This document shows positions 37,558 to 51,211 of a DNA stretch of 64,000 bases, in pieces (positions within the stretch are counted from its first letter, which is position 1; each line of letters opens with the position of its first letter). The notes below the pieces were generated by a model. The model did not search any database. It had not been told where the DNA came from and saw only the letters and a list, made by a program, of their open reading frames with translations. Source of the stretch: Parapristionchus giblindavisi. Its lineage: Eukaryota; Nematoda; Chromadorea; Rhabditida; Diplogasteridae. The stretch is taken from the NCBI GenBank assembly GCA_943737045.1, contig CALSFV010000329.1:62001-126000 (forward strand), read 5' to 3'. The translations under genes were made by a program, and so were the position numbers.

Positions 37558-39862
37558 CGTACTGACCACTTTGAAATAGTTTATCTTATTCAGAATTTTT
37601 CGCTCTTTCATTTGGTATATGACACGATAGGTTTCATTTTCATTTTCATATTTCTTAAGTTATCTTGATCATATCAGAGTAAAAGCTACTTTTGTACTTC
37701 TATCATTATAGCAGCAGTAAAATATTACAGATCGACATGACCTGAAGTGTGTCTCATTCAGAATTTTTTCCTCTTACACATAGTATATCACTCGCTGAGT
37801 ATCATTGGCAATTAGACTTGTAACGAATTGTTTTGTACCAAAAACAGAGAGTACTGAAAGATATACCAGAAAGAGGATGAGATATACCAGAAAGGGGATG
37901 AGATATACCAGAAAGAGGATAAATTTACATATTGGCCGTACTGACCACTTCGAAATAGTTTATCTTATTCAGAATTTTTCGCTCTTTCATTTGGTATATG
38001 ACACGATAGGTTTCATTTTCATTTTCATATTTCTCAAGTTATCTTGATCATATCAGAGTAAAAGCTACTTTTGTACTTCGATCATTATAGCAGCAGTAAA
38101 ATATTACAGATCGACATGACCTGAAGTGTGTCTCATTTAGATTTTTTTCCTCTTTCACATAGTATATGACTCGCTGAGTATCATTGACAATTAGACTTGT
38201 AACGAATTGTTTTGTACCAAAAACAGAGAGTACTGAAAGATAAATTTACATATTGGCCGTACTGACCACTTTGAAATAGTTTATCTTATTCAGAATTTTT
38301 CGCTCTTTCATTTGGTATATGACACGATAGGTTTCATTTTCATTTTCATATTTCTTAAGTTATCTTGATCATATCAGAGTAAAAGCTACTTTTGTACTTC
38401 TATCATTATAACAGCAGTAAAATATTACAGATCGACATGACCTGAAGTGTGTCTCATTCAGAATTTTTTCCTCTTACACATAGTATATCACTCGCTGAGT
38501 ATCATTGGCAATTAGACTTGTAACGAATTGTTTTGTACCAAAAACAGAGAGTACTGTAAGATAAATTTACATATTGGCCGTACTGACCACTTCGAAATAG
38601 TTTATCTTATTCAGAATTTTTCGCTCTTTCATTTGGTATATGACACGATAGGTTTCATTTTCATTTTCATATTTCTCAAGTTATCTTGATCATATCAGAG
38701 TAAAAGCTACTTTTGTACTTCGATCATTATAGCAGCAGTAAAATATTACAGATCGACATGACCTGAAGTGTGTCTCATTTAGAATTTTTTCCTCTTTCAC
38801 ATAGTATATCACTCGCTGAGTATCATTGACAATTAGACTTGTAACGAATTGTTTTGTACCAAAAACAGAGAGTACTGAAAGATAAATTTACATATTGGCC
38901 GTACTGACCACTTTGAAATAGTTTATCTTATTCAGAATCTTTCGCTCTTTCATTTGGTATATGACACGATAGGTTTCATTTTCATTTTCATATTTCTCAA
39001 GTTATCTTGATCATATCAGAGTAAAAGCTACTTTTGTACTTCGATCACTATAGCAGCAGTAAAATATTACAGATCGACATGACCTGAAGTGTGTCTCATT
39101 TAGAATTTTTTCCTCTTTCACATAGTATATCACTCGCTGAGTATCATTGACAATTAGACTTGTAACGAATTGTTTTGTACCAAAAACAGAGAGTACTGAA
39201 AGATAAATTTACATATTGGCCGTACTGACCACTTTGAAATAGTTTATCTTATTCAGAATTTTTCGCTCTTTCATTTGGTATATGACACGATAGGTTTCAT
39301 TTTCATTTTCATATTTCTCAAGTTATCTTGATCATATCAGAGTAAAAGCTACTTTTGTACTTCGATCATTATAGCAGCAGTAAAATATTACAGATCGACA
39401 TGACCTGAAGTGTGTCTCATTTAGAATTTTTTCCTCTTTCACATAGTATATCACTCGCTGAGTATCATTGACAATTAGACTTGTAACGAATTGTTTTGTA
39501 CCAAAAACAGAGAGTACTGAAAGATAAATTTACATATTGGCCGTACTGACCACTTTGAAATAGTTTATCTTATTCAGAATCTTTCGCTCTTTCATTTGGT
39601 ATATGACACGATAGGTTTCATTTTCATTTTCATATTTCTCAAGTTATCTTGATCATATCAGAGTAAAAGCTACTTTTGTACTTCGATCACTATAGCAGCA
39701 GTAAAATATTACAGATCGACATGACCTGAAGTGTGTCTCATTTAGAATTTTTTCCTCTTTCACATAGTATATCACTCGCTGAGTATCATTGACAATTAGA
39801 CTTGTAACGAATTGTTTTGTACCAAAAACAGAGAGTACTGAAAGATAAATTTACATATTGGC
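37558..39862 (+). repeat. Satellite higher-order repeat beginning with an insert-bearing B monomer (7 monomers)
   Basis: Order B(insert)-A-B-A-C-D-C. The start of the next such repeat is 2,305 bp on (7 x 321 + 58). It is followed by 39863-44735 (15 monomers) and 44736-47680 (9 monomers), each opening with B(insert)-A-B. Confidence 0.85.
37864..37921 (-). repeat. 58-bp insert of 2.8 minisatellite units inside a 321-bp monomer, copy 1
   Basis: Two 21-bp units and 16 bp of a third, in the same orientation as the right arm (TACCAGAAAGAGGATGAGATA is 37864-37884; the middle unit is the GGGG variant). They are placed after CTGAAAGATA and before AATTTACATATTGG of a type-B monomer. They create an 80-residue open frame (37805-38047) that is not a gene. 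Confidence 0.95.
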
Positions 39863-40168
39863 CGTACTGACCACTTTGAAATAGTTTATCTTATTCAGAA
39901 TTTTTCGCTCTTTCATTTGGTATATGACACGATAGGTTTCATTTTCATTTTCATATTTCTTAAGTTATCTTGATCATATCAGAGTAAAAGCTACTTTTGT
40001 ACTTCTATCATTATAGCAGCAGTAAAATATTACAGATCGACATGACCTGAAGTGTGTCTCATTCAGAATTTTTTCCTCTTACACATAGTATATCACTCGC
40101 TGAGTATCATTGGCAATTATACTTGTAACGAATTGTTTTGTACCAAAAACAGAGAGTACTGAAAGATA

Positions 40169-40226
40169 TACCAGAAAGAGGATGAGATATACCAGAAAGG
40201 GGATGAGATATACCAGAAAGAGGATA
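40169..40226 (-). repeat. 58-bp minisatellite insert in a 321-bp monomer, copy 2
   Basis: Same sequence, same site and same type-B monomer context as at 37864, 2,305 bp downstream. The next monomer is again type A with ATATGAC, so the insert was copied with its surrounding higher-order repeat. Confidence 0.95.
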
Positions 40227-43200
40227 AATTTACATATTGGCCGTACTGACCACTTCGAAATAGTTTATCTTATTCAGAATTTTTCGCTCTTTCATTTGGT
40301 ATATGACACGATAGGTTTCATTTTCATTTTCATATTTCTCAAGTTATCTTGATCATATCAGAGTAAAAGCTACTTTTGTACTTCGATCATTATAGCAGCA
40401 GTAAAATATTACAGATCGACATGACCTGAAGTGTGTCTCATTTAGAATTTTTTCCTCTTTCACATAGTATATGACTCGCTGAGTATCATTGACAATTAGA
40501 CTTGTAACGAATTGTTTTGTACCAAAAACAGAGAGTACTGAAAGATAAATTTACATATTGGCCGTACTGACCACTTTGAAATAGTTTATCTTATTCAGAA
40601 TTTTTCGCTCTTTCATTTGGTATATGACACGATAGGTTTCATTTTCATTTTCATATTTCTTAAGTTATCTTGATCATATCAGAGTAAAAGCTACTTTTGT
40701 ACTTCTATCATTATAGCAGCAGTAAAATATTACAGATCGACATGACCTGAAGTGTGTCTCATTCAGAATTTTTTCCTCTTACACATAGTATATCACTCGC
40801 TGAGTATCATTGGCAATTAGACTTGTAACGAATTGTTTTGTACCAAAAACAGAGAGTACTGTAAGATAAATTTACATATTGGCCGTACTGACCACTTCGA
40901 AATAGTTTATCTTATTCAGAATTTTTCGCTCTTTCATTTGGTATATGACACGATAGGTTTCATTTTCATTTTCATATTTCTCAAGTTATCTTGATCATAT
41001 CAGAGTAAAAGCTACTTTTGTACTTCGATCATTATAGCAGCAGTAAAATATTACAGATCGACATGACCTGAAGTGTGTCTCATTTAGAATTTTTTCCTCT
41101 TTCACATAGTATATCACTCGCTGAGTATCATTGACAATTAGACTTGTAACGAATTGTTTTGTACCAAAAACAGAGAGTACTGAAAGATAAATTTACATAT
41201 TGGCCGTACTGACCACTTTGAAATAGTTTATCTTATTCAGAATCTTTCGCTCTTTCATTTGGTATATGACACGATAGGTTTCATTTTCATTTTCATATTT
41301 CTCAAGTTATCTTGATCATATCAGAGTAAAAGCTACTTTTGTACTTCGATCATTATAGCAGCAGTAAAATATTACAGATCGACATGACCTGAAGTGTGTC
41401 TCATTTAGAATTTTTTCCTCTTTCACATAGTATATCACTCGCTGAGTATCATTGACAATTAGACTTGTAACGAATTGTTTTGTACCAAAAACAGAGAGTA
41501 CTGAAAGATAAATTTACATATTGGCCGTACTGACCACTTTGAAATAGTTTATCTTATTCAGAATCTTTCGCTCTTTCATTTGGTATATGACACGATAGGT
41601 TTCATTTTCATTTTCATATTTCTCAAGTTATCTTGATCATATCAGAGTAAAAGCTACTTTTGTACTTCGATCATTATAGCAGCAGTAAAATATTACAGAT
41701 CGACATGACCTGAAGTGTGTCTCATTTAGAATTTTTTCCTCTTTCACATAGTATATCACTCGCTGAGTATCATTGACAATTAGACTTGTAACGAATTGTT
41801 TTGTACCAAAAACAGAGAGTACTGAAAGATAAATTTACATATTGGCCGTACTGACCACTTTGAAATAGTTTATCTTATTCAGAATTTTTCGCTCTTTCAT
41901 TTGGTATATGACACGATAGGTTTCATTTTCATTTTCATATTTCTTAAGTTATCTTGATCATATCAGAGTAAAAGCTACTTTTGTACTTCTATCATTATAG
42001 CAGCAGTAAAATATTACAGATCGACATGACCTGAAGTGTGTCTCATTTAGAATTTTTTCCTCTTACACATAGTATATCACTCGCTGAGTATCATTGACAA
42101 TTAGACTTGTAACGAATTGTTTTGTACCAAAAACAGAGAGTACTGAAAGATAAATTTACATATTGGCCGTACTGACCACTTTGAAATAGTTTATCTTATT
42201 CAGAATCTTTCGCTCTTTCATTTGGTATATGACACGATAGGTTTCATTTTCATTTTCATATTTCTCAAGTTATCTTGATCATATCAGAGTAAAAGCTACT
42301 TTTGTACTTCGATCATTATAGCAGCAGTAAAATATTACAGATCGACATGACCTGAAGTGTGTCTCATTTAGAATTTTTTCCTCTTTCACATAGTATATCA
42401 CTCGCTGAGTATCATTGACAATTAGACTTGTAACGAATTGTTTTGTACCAAAAACAGAGAGTACTGAAAGATAAATTTACATATTGGCCGTACTGACCAC
42501 TTTGAAATAGTTTATCTTATTCAGAATCTTTCGCTCTTTCATTTGGTATATGACACGATAGGTTTCATTTTCATTTTCATATTTCTCAAGTTATCTTGAT
42601 CATATCAGAGTAAAAGCTACTTTTGTACTTCGATCATTATAGCAGCAGTAAAATATTACAGATCGACATGACCTGAAGTGTGTCTCATTTAGAATTTTTT
42701 CCTCTTTCACATAGTATATCACTCGCTGAGTATCATTGACAATTAGACTTGTAACGAATTGTTTTGTACCAAAAACAGAGAGTACTGAAAGATAAATTTA
42801 CATATTGGCCGTACTGACCACTTTGAAATAGTTTATCTTATTCAGAATCTTTCGCTCTTTCATTTGGTATATGACACGATAGGTTTCATTTTCATTTTCA
42901 TATTTCTCAAGTTATCTTGATCATATCAGAGTAAAAGCTACTTTTGTACTTCGATCATTATAGCAGCAGTAAAATATTACAGATCGACATGACCTGAAGT
43001 GTGTCTCATTTAGAATTTTTTCCTCTTTCACATAGTATATCACTCGCTGAGTATCATTGACAATTAGACTTGTAACGAATTGTTTTGTACCAAAAACAGA
43101 GAGTACTGAAAGATAAATTTACATATTGGCCGTACTGACCACTTTGAAATAGTTTATCTTATTCAGAATTTTTCGCTCTTTCATTTGGTATATGACACGA

Positions 43201-45041
43201 TAGGTTTCATTTTCATTTTCATATTTCTTAAGTTATCTTGATCATATCAGAGTAAAAGCTACTTTTGTACTTCTATCATTATAGCAGCAGTAAAATATTA
43301 CAGATCGACATGACCTGAAGTGTGTCTCATTCAGAATTTTTTCCTCTTACACATAGTATATCACTCGCTGAGTATCATTGGCAATTAGACTTGTAACGAA
43401 TTGTTTTGTACCAAAAACAGAGAGTACTGAAAGATAAATTTACATATTGGCCGTACTGACCACTTTGAAATAGTTTATCTTATTCAGAATTTTTCGCTCT
43501 TTCATTTGGTATATGACACGATAGGTTTCATTTTCATTTTCATATTTCTTAAGTTATCTTGATCATATCAGAGTAAAAGCTACTTTTGTACTTCGATCAT
43601 TATAGCAGCAGTAAAATATTACAGATCGACATGACCTGAAGTGTGTCTCATTTAGAATTTTTTCCTCTTTCACATAGTATATCACTCGCTGAGTATCATT
43701 GACAATTAGACTTGTAACGAATTGTTTTGTACCAAAAACAGAGAGTACTGAAAGATAAATTTACATATTGGCCGTACTGACCACTTTGAAATAGTTTATC
43801 TTATTCAGAATTTTTCGCTCTTTCATTTGGTATATGACACGATAGGTTTCATTTTCATTTTCATATTTCTTAAGTTATCTTGATCATATCAGAGTAAAAG
43901 CTACTTTTGTACTTCTATCATTATAGCAGCAGTAAAATATTACAGATCGACATGACCTGAAGTGTGTCTCATTCAGAATTTTTTCCTCTTACACATAGTA
44001 TATCACTCGCTGAGTATCATTGGCAATTAGACTTGTAACGAATTGTTTTGTACCAAAAACAGAGAGTACTGAAAGATAAATTTACATATTGGCCGTACTG
44101 ACCACTTCGAAATAGTTTATCTTATTCAGAATTTTTCGCTCTTTCATTTGGTATATGACACGATAGGTTTCATTTTCATTTTCATATTTCTCAAGTTATC
44201 TTGATCATATCAGAGTAAAAGCTACTTTTGTACTTCGATCATTATAGCAGCAGTAAAATATTACAGATCGACATGACCTGAAGTGTGTCTCATTTAGAAT
44301 TTTTTCCTCTTTCACATAGTATATCACTCGCTGAGTATCATTGACAATTAGACTTGTAACGAATTGTTTTGTACCAAAAACAGAGAGTACTGAAAGATAA
44401 ATTTACATATTGGCCGTACTGACCACTTTGAAATAGTTTATCTTATTCAGAATCTTTCGCTCTTTCATTTGGTATATGACACGATAGGTTTCATTTTCAT
44501 TTTCATATTTCTCAAGTTATCTTGATCATATCAGAGTAAAAGCTACTTTTGTACTTCGATCATTATAGCAGCAGTAAAATATTACAGATCGACATGACCT
44601 GAAGTGTGTCTCATTTAGAATTTTTTCCTCTTTCACATAGTATATCACTCGCTGAGTATCATTGACAATTAGACTTGTAACGAATTGTTTTGTACCAAAA
44701 ACAGAGAGTACTGAAAGATAAATTTACATATTGGCCGTACTGACCACTTTGAAATAGTTTATCTTATTCAGAATTTTTCGCTCTTTCATTTGGTATATGA
44801 CACGATAGGTTTCATTTTCATTTTCATATTTCTTAAGTTATCTTGATCATATCAGAGTAAAAGCTACTTTTGTACTTCTATCATTATAGCAGCAGTAAAA
44901 TATTACAGATCGACATGACCTGAAGTGTGTCTCATTCAGAATTTTTTCCTCTTACACATAGTATATCACTCGCTGAGTATCATTGGCAATTAGACTTGTA
45001 ACGAATTGTTTTGTACCAAAAACAGAGAGTACTGAAAGATA

Positions 45042-45099
45042 TACCAGAAAGAGGATGAGATATACCAGAAAGGGGATGAGATATACCAGAAAGAGGATA
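45042..45099 (-). repeat. 58-bp minisatellite insert in a 321-bp monomer, copy 3
   Basis: Identical insert and site, 4,873 bp beyond copy 2 (15 x 321 + 58). The following type-A monomer carries its own changes (AATAGTGTATC and a lost A near 45320). Confidence 0.95.
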
Positions 45100-47680
45100 A
45101 ATTTACATATTGGCCGTACTGACCACTTCGAAATAGTGTATCTTATTCAGAATTTTTCGCTCTTTCATTTGGTATATGACACGATAGGTTTCATTTTCAT
45201 TTTCATATTTCTCAAGTTATCTTGATCATATCAGAGTAAAAGCTACTTTTGTACTTCGATCATTATAGCAGCAGTAAAATATTACAGATCGACATGACCT
45301 GAAGTGTGTCTCATTTAGATTTTTTCCTCTTTCACATAGTATATGACTCGCTGAGTATCATTGACAATTAGACTTGTAACGAATTGTTTTGTACCAAAAA
45401 CAGAGAGTACTGAAAGATAAATTTACATATTGGCCGTACTGACCACTTTGAAATAGTTTATCTTATTCAGAATTTTTCGCTCTTTCATTTGGTATATGAC
45501 ACGATAGGTTTCATTTTCATTTTCATATTTCTTAAGTTATCTTGATCATATCAGAGTAAAATCTACTTTTGTACTTCTATCATTATAGCAGCAGTAAAAT
45601 ATTACAGATCGACATGACCTGAAGTGTGTCTCATTCAGAATTTTTCCTCTTACACATAGTATATCACTCGCTGAGTATCATTGGCAATTAGACTTGTAAC
45701 GAATTGTTTTGTACCAAAAACAGAGAGTACTGTAAGATAAATTTACATATTGGCCGTACTGACCACTTTGAAATAGTTTATCTTATTCAGAATTTTTCGC
45801 TCTTTCATTTGGTATATGACACGATAGGTTTCATTTTCATTTTCATATTTCTTAAGTTATCTTGATCATATCAGAGTAAAAGCTACTTTTGTACTTCTAT
45901 CATTATAGCAGCAGTAAAATATTACAGATCGACATGACCTGAAGTGTGTCTCATTCAGAATTTTTTCCTCTTACACATAGTATATCACTCGCTGAGTATC
46001 ATTGGCAATTAGACTTGTAACGAATTGTTTTGTACCAAAAACAGAGAGTACTGTAAGATAAATTTACATATTGGCCGTACTGACCACTTCGAAATAGTTT
46101 ATCTTATTCAGAATTTTTCGCTCTTTCATTTGGTATATGACACGATAGGTTTCATTTTCATTTTCATATTTCTCAAGTTATCTTGATCATATCAGAGTAA
46201 AAGCTACTTTTGTACTTCGATCATTATAGCAGCAGTAAAATATTACAGATCGACATGACCTGAAGTGTGTCTCATTTAGAATTTTTTCCTCTTTCACATA
46301 GTATATCACTCGCTGAGTATCATTGACAATTAGACTTGTAACGAATTGTTTTGTACCAAAAACAGAGAGTACTGAAAGATAAATTTACATATTGGCCGTA
46401 CTGACCACTTTGAAATAGTTTATCTTATTCAGAATTTTTCGCTCTTTCATTTGGTATATGACACGATAGGTTTCATTTTCATTTTCATATTTCTCAAGTT
46501 ATCTTGATCATATCAGAGTAAAAGCTACTTTTGTACTTCGATCATTATAGCAGCAGTAAAATATTACAGATCGACATGACCTGAAGTGTGTCTCATTTAG
46601 AATTTTTTCCTCTTTCACATAGTATATCACTCGCTGAGTATCATTGACAATTAGACTTGTAACGAATTGTTTTGTACCAAAAACAGAGAGTACTGAAAGA
46701 TAAATTTACATATTGGCCGTACTGACCACTTTGAAATAGTTTATCTTATTCAGAATCTTTCGCTCTTTCATTTGGTATATGACACGATAGGTTTCATTTT
46801 CATTTTCATATTTCTCAAGTTATCTTGATCATATCAGAGTAAAAGCTACTTTTGTACTTCGATCATTATAGCAGCAGTAAAATATTACAGATCGACATGA
46901 CCTGAAGTGTGTCTCATTTAGAATTTTTTCCTCTTTCACATAGTATATCACTCGCTGAGTATCATTGACAATTAGACTTGTAACGAATTGTTTTGTACCA
47001 AAAACAGAGAGTACTGAAAGATAAATTTACATATTGGCCGTACTGACCACTTTGAAATAGTTTATCTTATTCAGAATTTTTCGCTCTTTCATTTGGTATA
47101 TGACACGATAGGTTTCATTTTCATTTTCATATTTCTCAAGTTATCTTGATCATATCAGAGTAAAAGCTACTTTTGTACTTCGATCATTATAGCAGCAGTA
47201 AAATATTACAGATCGACATGACCTGAAGTGTGTCTCATTTAGAATTTTTTCCTCTTTCACATAGTATATCACTCGCTGAGTATCATTGACAATTAGACTT
47301 GTAACGAATTGTTTTGTACCAAAAACAGAGAGTACTGAAAGATAAATTTACATATTGGCCGTACTGACCACTTTGAAATAGTTTATCTTATTCAGAATCT
47401 TTCGCTCTTTCATTTGGTATATGACACGATAGGTTTCATTTTCATTTTCATATTTCTCAAGTTATCTTGATCATATCAGAGTAAAAGCTACTTTTGTACT
47501 TCGATCATTATAGCAGCAGTAAAATATTACAGATCGACATGACCTGAAGTGTGTCTCATTTAGAATTTTTTCCTCTTTCACATAGTATATCACTCGCTGA
47601 GTATCATTGACAATTAGACTTGTAACGAATTGTTTTGTACCAAAAACAGAGAGTACTGAAAGATAAATTTACATATTGGC

Positions 47681-50600
47681 CGTACTGACCACTTTGAAAT
47701 AGTTTATCTTATTCAGAATTTTTCGCTCTTTCATTTGGTATATGACACGATAGGTTTCATTTTCATTTTCATATTTCTCAAGTTATCTTGATCATATCAG
47801 AGTAAAAGCTACTTTTGTACTTCGATAATTATAGCAGCAGTAAAATATTACAGATCGACATGACCTGAAGTGTGTGTCATTCAGAATTTTTTCCTCTTTC
47901 ACATAGTGTATCACTCGCTGAGTATCATTGACAATTAGACTTGTAACGAATTGTTTTGTAACAAAAACAGAGAGTACTGAAAGATAAATTTACATATAGG
48001 CCGTACTGACCACTTTGAAATAGTTTATCTTATTCAGAATCTTTCGCTCTTTCATTTGGTATATGACACGATAGGTTTCATTTTCATTTTCATATTTCTC
48101 AAGTTATCTTGATCATATCAGAGTAAAAGCTACTTTTGTACTTCGATCATTATAGCAGCAGTAAAATATTACAGATCGACATGACCTGAAGTGTGTCTCA
48201 TTTAGAATTTTTTCCTCTTTCACATAGTATATCACTCGCTGAGTATCATTGACAATTAGACTTGTAACGAATTGTTTTGTACCAAAAACAGAGAGTACTG
48301 AAAGATAAATTTACATATTGGCCGTACTGACCACTTTGAAATAGTTTATCTTATTCAGAATTTTTCGCTCTTTCATTTGGTATATGACACGATAGGTTTC
48401 ATTTTCATTTTCATATTTCTTAAGTTATCTTGATCATATCAGAGTAAAAGCTACTTTTGTACTTCTATCATTATAGCAGCAGTAAAATATTACAGATCGA
48501 CATGACCTGAAGTGTGTCTCATTCAGAATTTTTTCCTCTTACACATAGTATATCACTCGCTGAGTATCATTGGCAATTAGACTTGTAACGAATTGTTTTG
48601 TACCAAAAACAGAGAGTACTGAAAGATAAATTTACATATTGGCCGTACTGACCACTTCGAAATAGTTTATCTTATTCAGAATTTTTCGCTCTTTCATTTG
48701 GTATATGACACGATAGGTTTCATTTTCATTTTCATATTTCTCAAGTTATCTTGATCATATCAGAGTAAAAGCTACTTTTGTACTTCGATCATTATAGCAG
48801 CAGTAAAATATTACAGATCGACATGACCTGAAGTGTGTCTCATTTAGAATTTTTTCCTCTTTCACATAGTATATGACTCGCTGAGTATCATTGACAATTA
48901 GACTTGTAACGAATTGTTTTGTACCAAAAACAGAGAGTACTGAAAGATAAATTTACATATTGGCCGTACTGACCACTTTGAAATAGTTTATCTTATTCAG
49001 AATTTTTCGCTCTTTCATTTGGTATATGACACGATAGGTTTCATTTTCATTTTCATATTTCTTAAGTTATCTTGATCATATCAGAGTAAAAGCTACTTTT
49101 GTACTTCTATCATTATAGCAGCAGTAAAATATTACAGATCGACATGACCTGAAGTGTGTCTCATTCAGAATTTTTTCCTCTTACACATAGTATATCACTC
49201 GCTGAGTATCATTGGCAATTAGACTTGTAACGAATTGTTTTGTACCAAAAACAGAGAGTACTGAAAGATAAATTTACATATTGGCCGTACTGACCACTTC
49301 GAAATAGTTTATCTTATTCAGAATTTTTCGCTCTTTCATTTGGTATATGACACGATAGGTTTCATTTTCATTTTCATATTTCTCAAGTTATCTTGATCAT
49401 ATCAGAGTAAAAGCTACTTTTGTACTTCGATCATTATAGCAGCAGTAAAATATTACAGATCGACATGACCTGAAGTGTGTCTCATTTAGAATTTTTTCCT
49501 CTTTCACATAGTATATGACTCGCTGAGTATCATTGACAATTAGACTTGTAACGAATTGTTTTGTACCAAAAACAGAGAGTACTGAAAGATAAATTTACAT
49601 ATTGGCCGTACTGACCACTTTGAAATAGTTTATCTTATTCAGAATTTTTCGCTCTTTCATTTGGTATATGACACGATAGGTTTCATTTTCATTTTCATAT
49701 TTCTTAAGTTATCTTGATCATATCAGAGTAAAAGCTACTTTTGTACTTCTATCATTATAGCAGCAGTAAAATATTACAGATCGACATGACCTGAAGTGTG
49801 TCTCATTCAGAATTTTTTCCTCTTACACATAGTATATCACTCGCTGAGTATCATTGGCAATTAGACTTGTAACGAATTGTTTTGTACCAAAAACAGAGAG
49901 TACTGAAAGATAAATTTACATATTGGCCGTACTGACCACTTCGAAATAGTTTATCTTATTCAGAATTTTTCGCTCTTTCATTTGGTATATGACACGATAG
50001 GTTTCATTTTCATTTTCATATTTCTCAAGTTATCTTGATCATATCAGAGTAAAAGCTACTTTTGTACTTCGATCATTATAGCAGCAGTAAAATATTACAG
50101 ATCGACATGACCTGAAGTGTGTCTCATTTAGAATTTTTTCCTCTTTCACATAGTATATGACTCGCTGAGTATCATTGACAATTAGACTTGTAACGAATTG
50201 TTTTGTACCAAAAACAGAGAGTACTGAAAGATAAATTTACATATTGGCCGTACTGACCACTTTGAAATAGTTTATCTTATTCAGAATTTTTCGCTCTTTC
50301 ATTTGGTATATGACACGATAGGTTTCATTTTCATTTTCATATTTCTTAAGTTATCTTGATCATATCAGAGTAAAAGCTACTTTTGTACTTCTATCATTAT
50401 AGCAGCAGTAAAATATTACAGATCGACATGACCTGAAGTGTGTCTCATTCAGAATTTTTTCCTCTTACACATAGTATATCACTCGCTGAGTATCATTGGC
50501 AATTAGACTTGTAACGAATTGTTTTGTACCAAAAACAGAGAGTACTGTAAGATAAATTTACATATTGGCCGTACTGACCACTTCGAAATAGTTTATCTTA

Positions 50601-51211
50601 TTCAGAATTTTTCGCTCTTTCATTTGGTATATGACACGATAGGTTTCATTTTCATTTTCATATTTCTCAAGTTATCTTGATCATATCAGAGTAAAAGCTA
50701 CTTTTGTACTTCGATCATTATAGCAGCAGTAAAATATTACAGATCGACATGACCTGAAGTGTGTCTCATTTAGAATTTTTTCCTCTTTCACATAGTATAT
50801 CACTCGCTGAGTATCATTGACAATTAGACTTGTAACGAATTGTTTTGTACCAAAAACAGAGAGTACTGAAAGATAAATTTACATATTGGCCGTACTGACC
50901 ACTTTGAAATAGTTTATCTTATTCAGAATCTTTCGCTCTTTCATTTGGTATATGACACGATAGGTTTCATTTTCATTTTCATATTTCTCAAGTTATCTTG
51001 ATCATATCAGAGTAAAAGCTACTTTTGTACTTCGATCATTATAGCAGCAGTAAAATATTACAGATCGACATGACCTGAAGTGTGTCTCATTTAGAATTTT
51101 TTCCTCTTTCACATAGTATATCACTCGCTGAGTATCATTGACAATTAGACTTGTAACGAATTGTTTTGTACCAAAAACAGAGAGTACTGAAAGATAAATT
51201 TACATATTGGC
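47681..51211 (+). repeat. Satellite higher-order repeat opened by type E, copy 1 (11 monomers)
   Basis: Order E-C-B-A-B-A-B-A-B-A-C. The E monomer has CGATAATTATAG (47823), GTGTGTCATTCAG and TAGTGTATC, and ends ACATATAGGCC. The B-A dimer inside is repeated four times (48323-50890, period 642 bp). Confidence 0.84.

Noticed and set aside
37805..38047. An 80-residue open frame repeated at 40110-40352 and 44983-45225
   Set aside because: It arises only where the 58-bp minisatellite insert extends a frame through a 321-bp monomer. It is satellite sequence with no conserved protein features.
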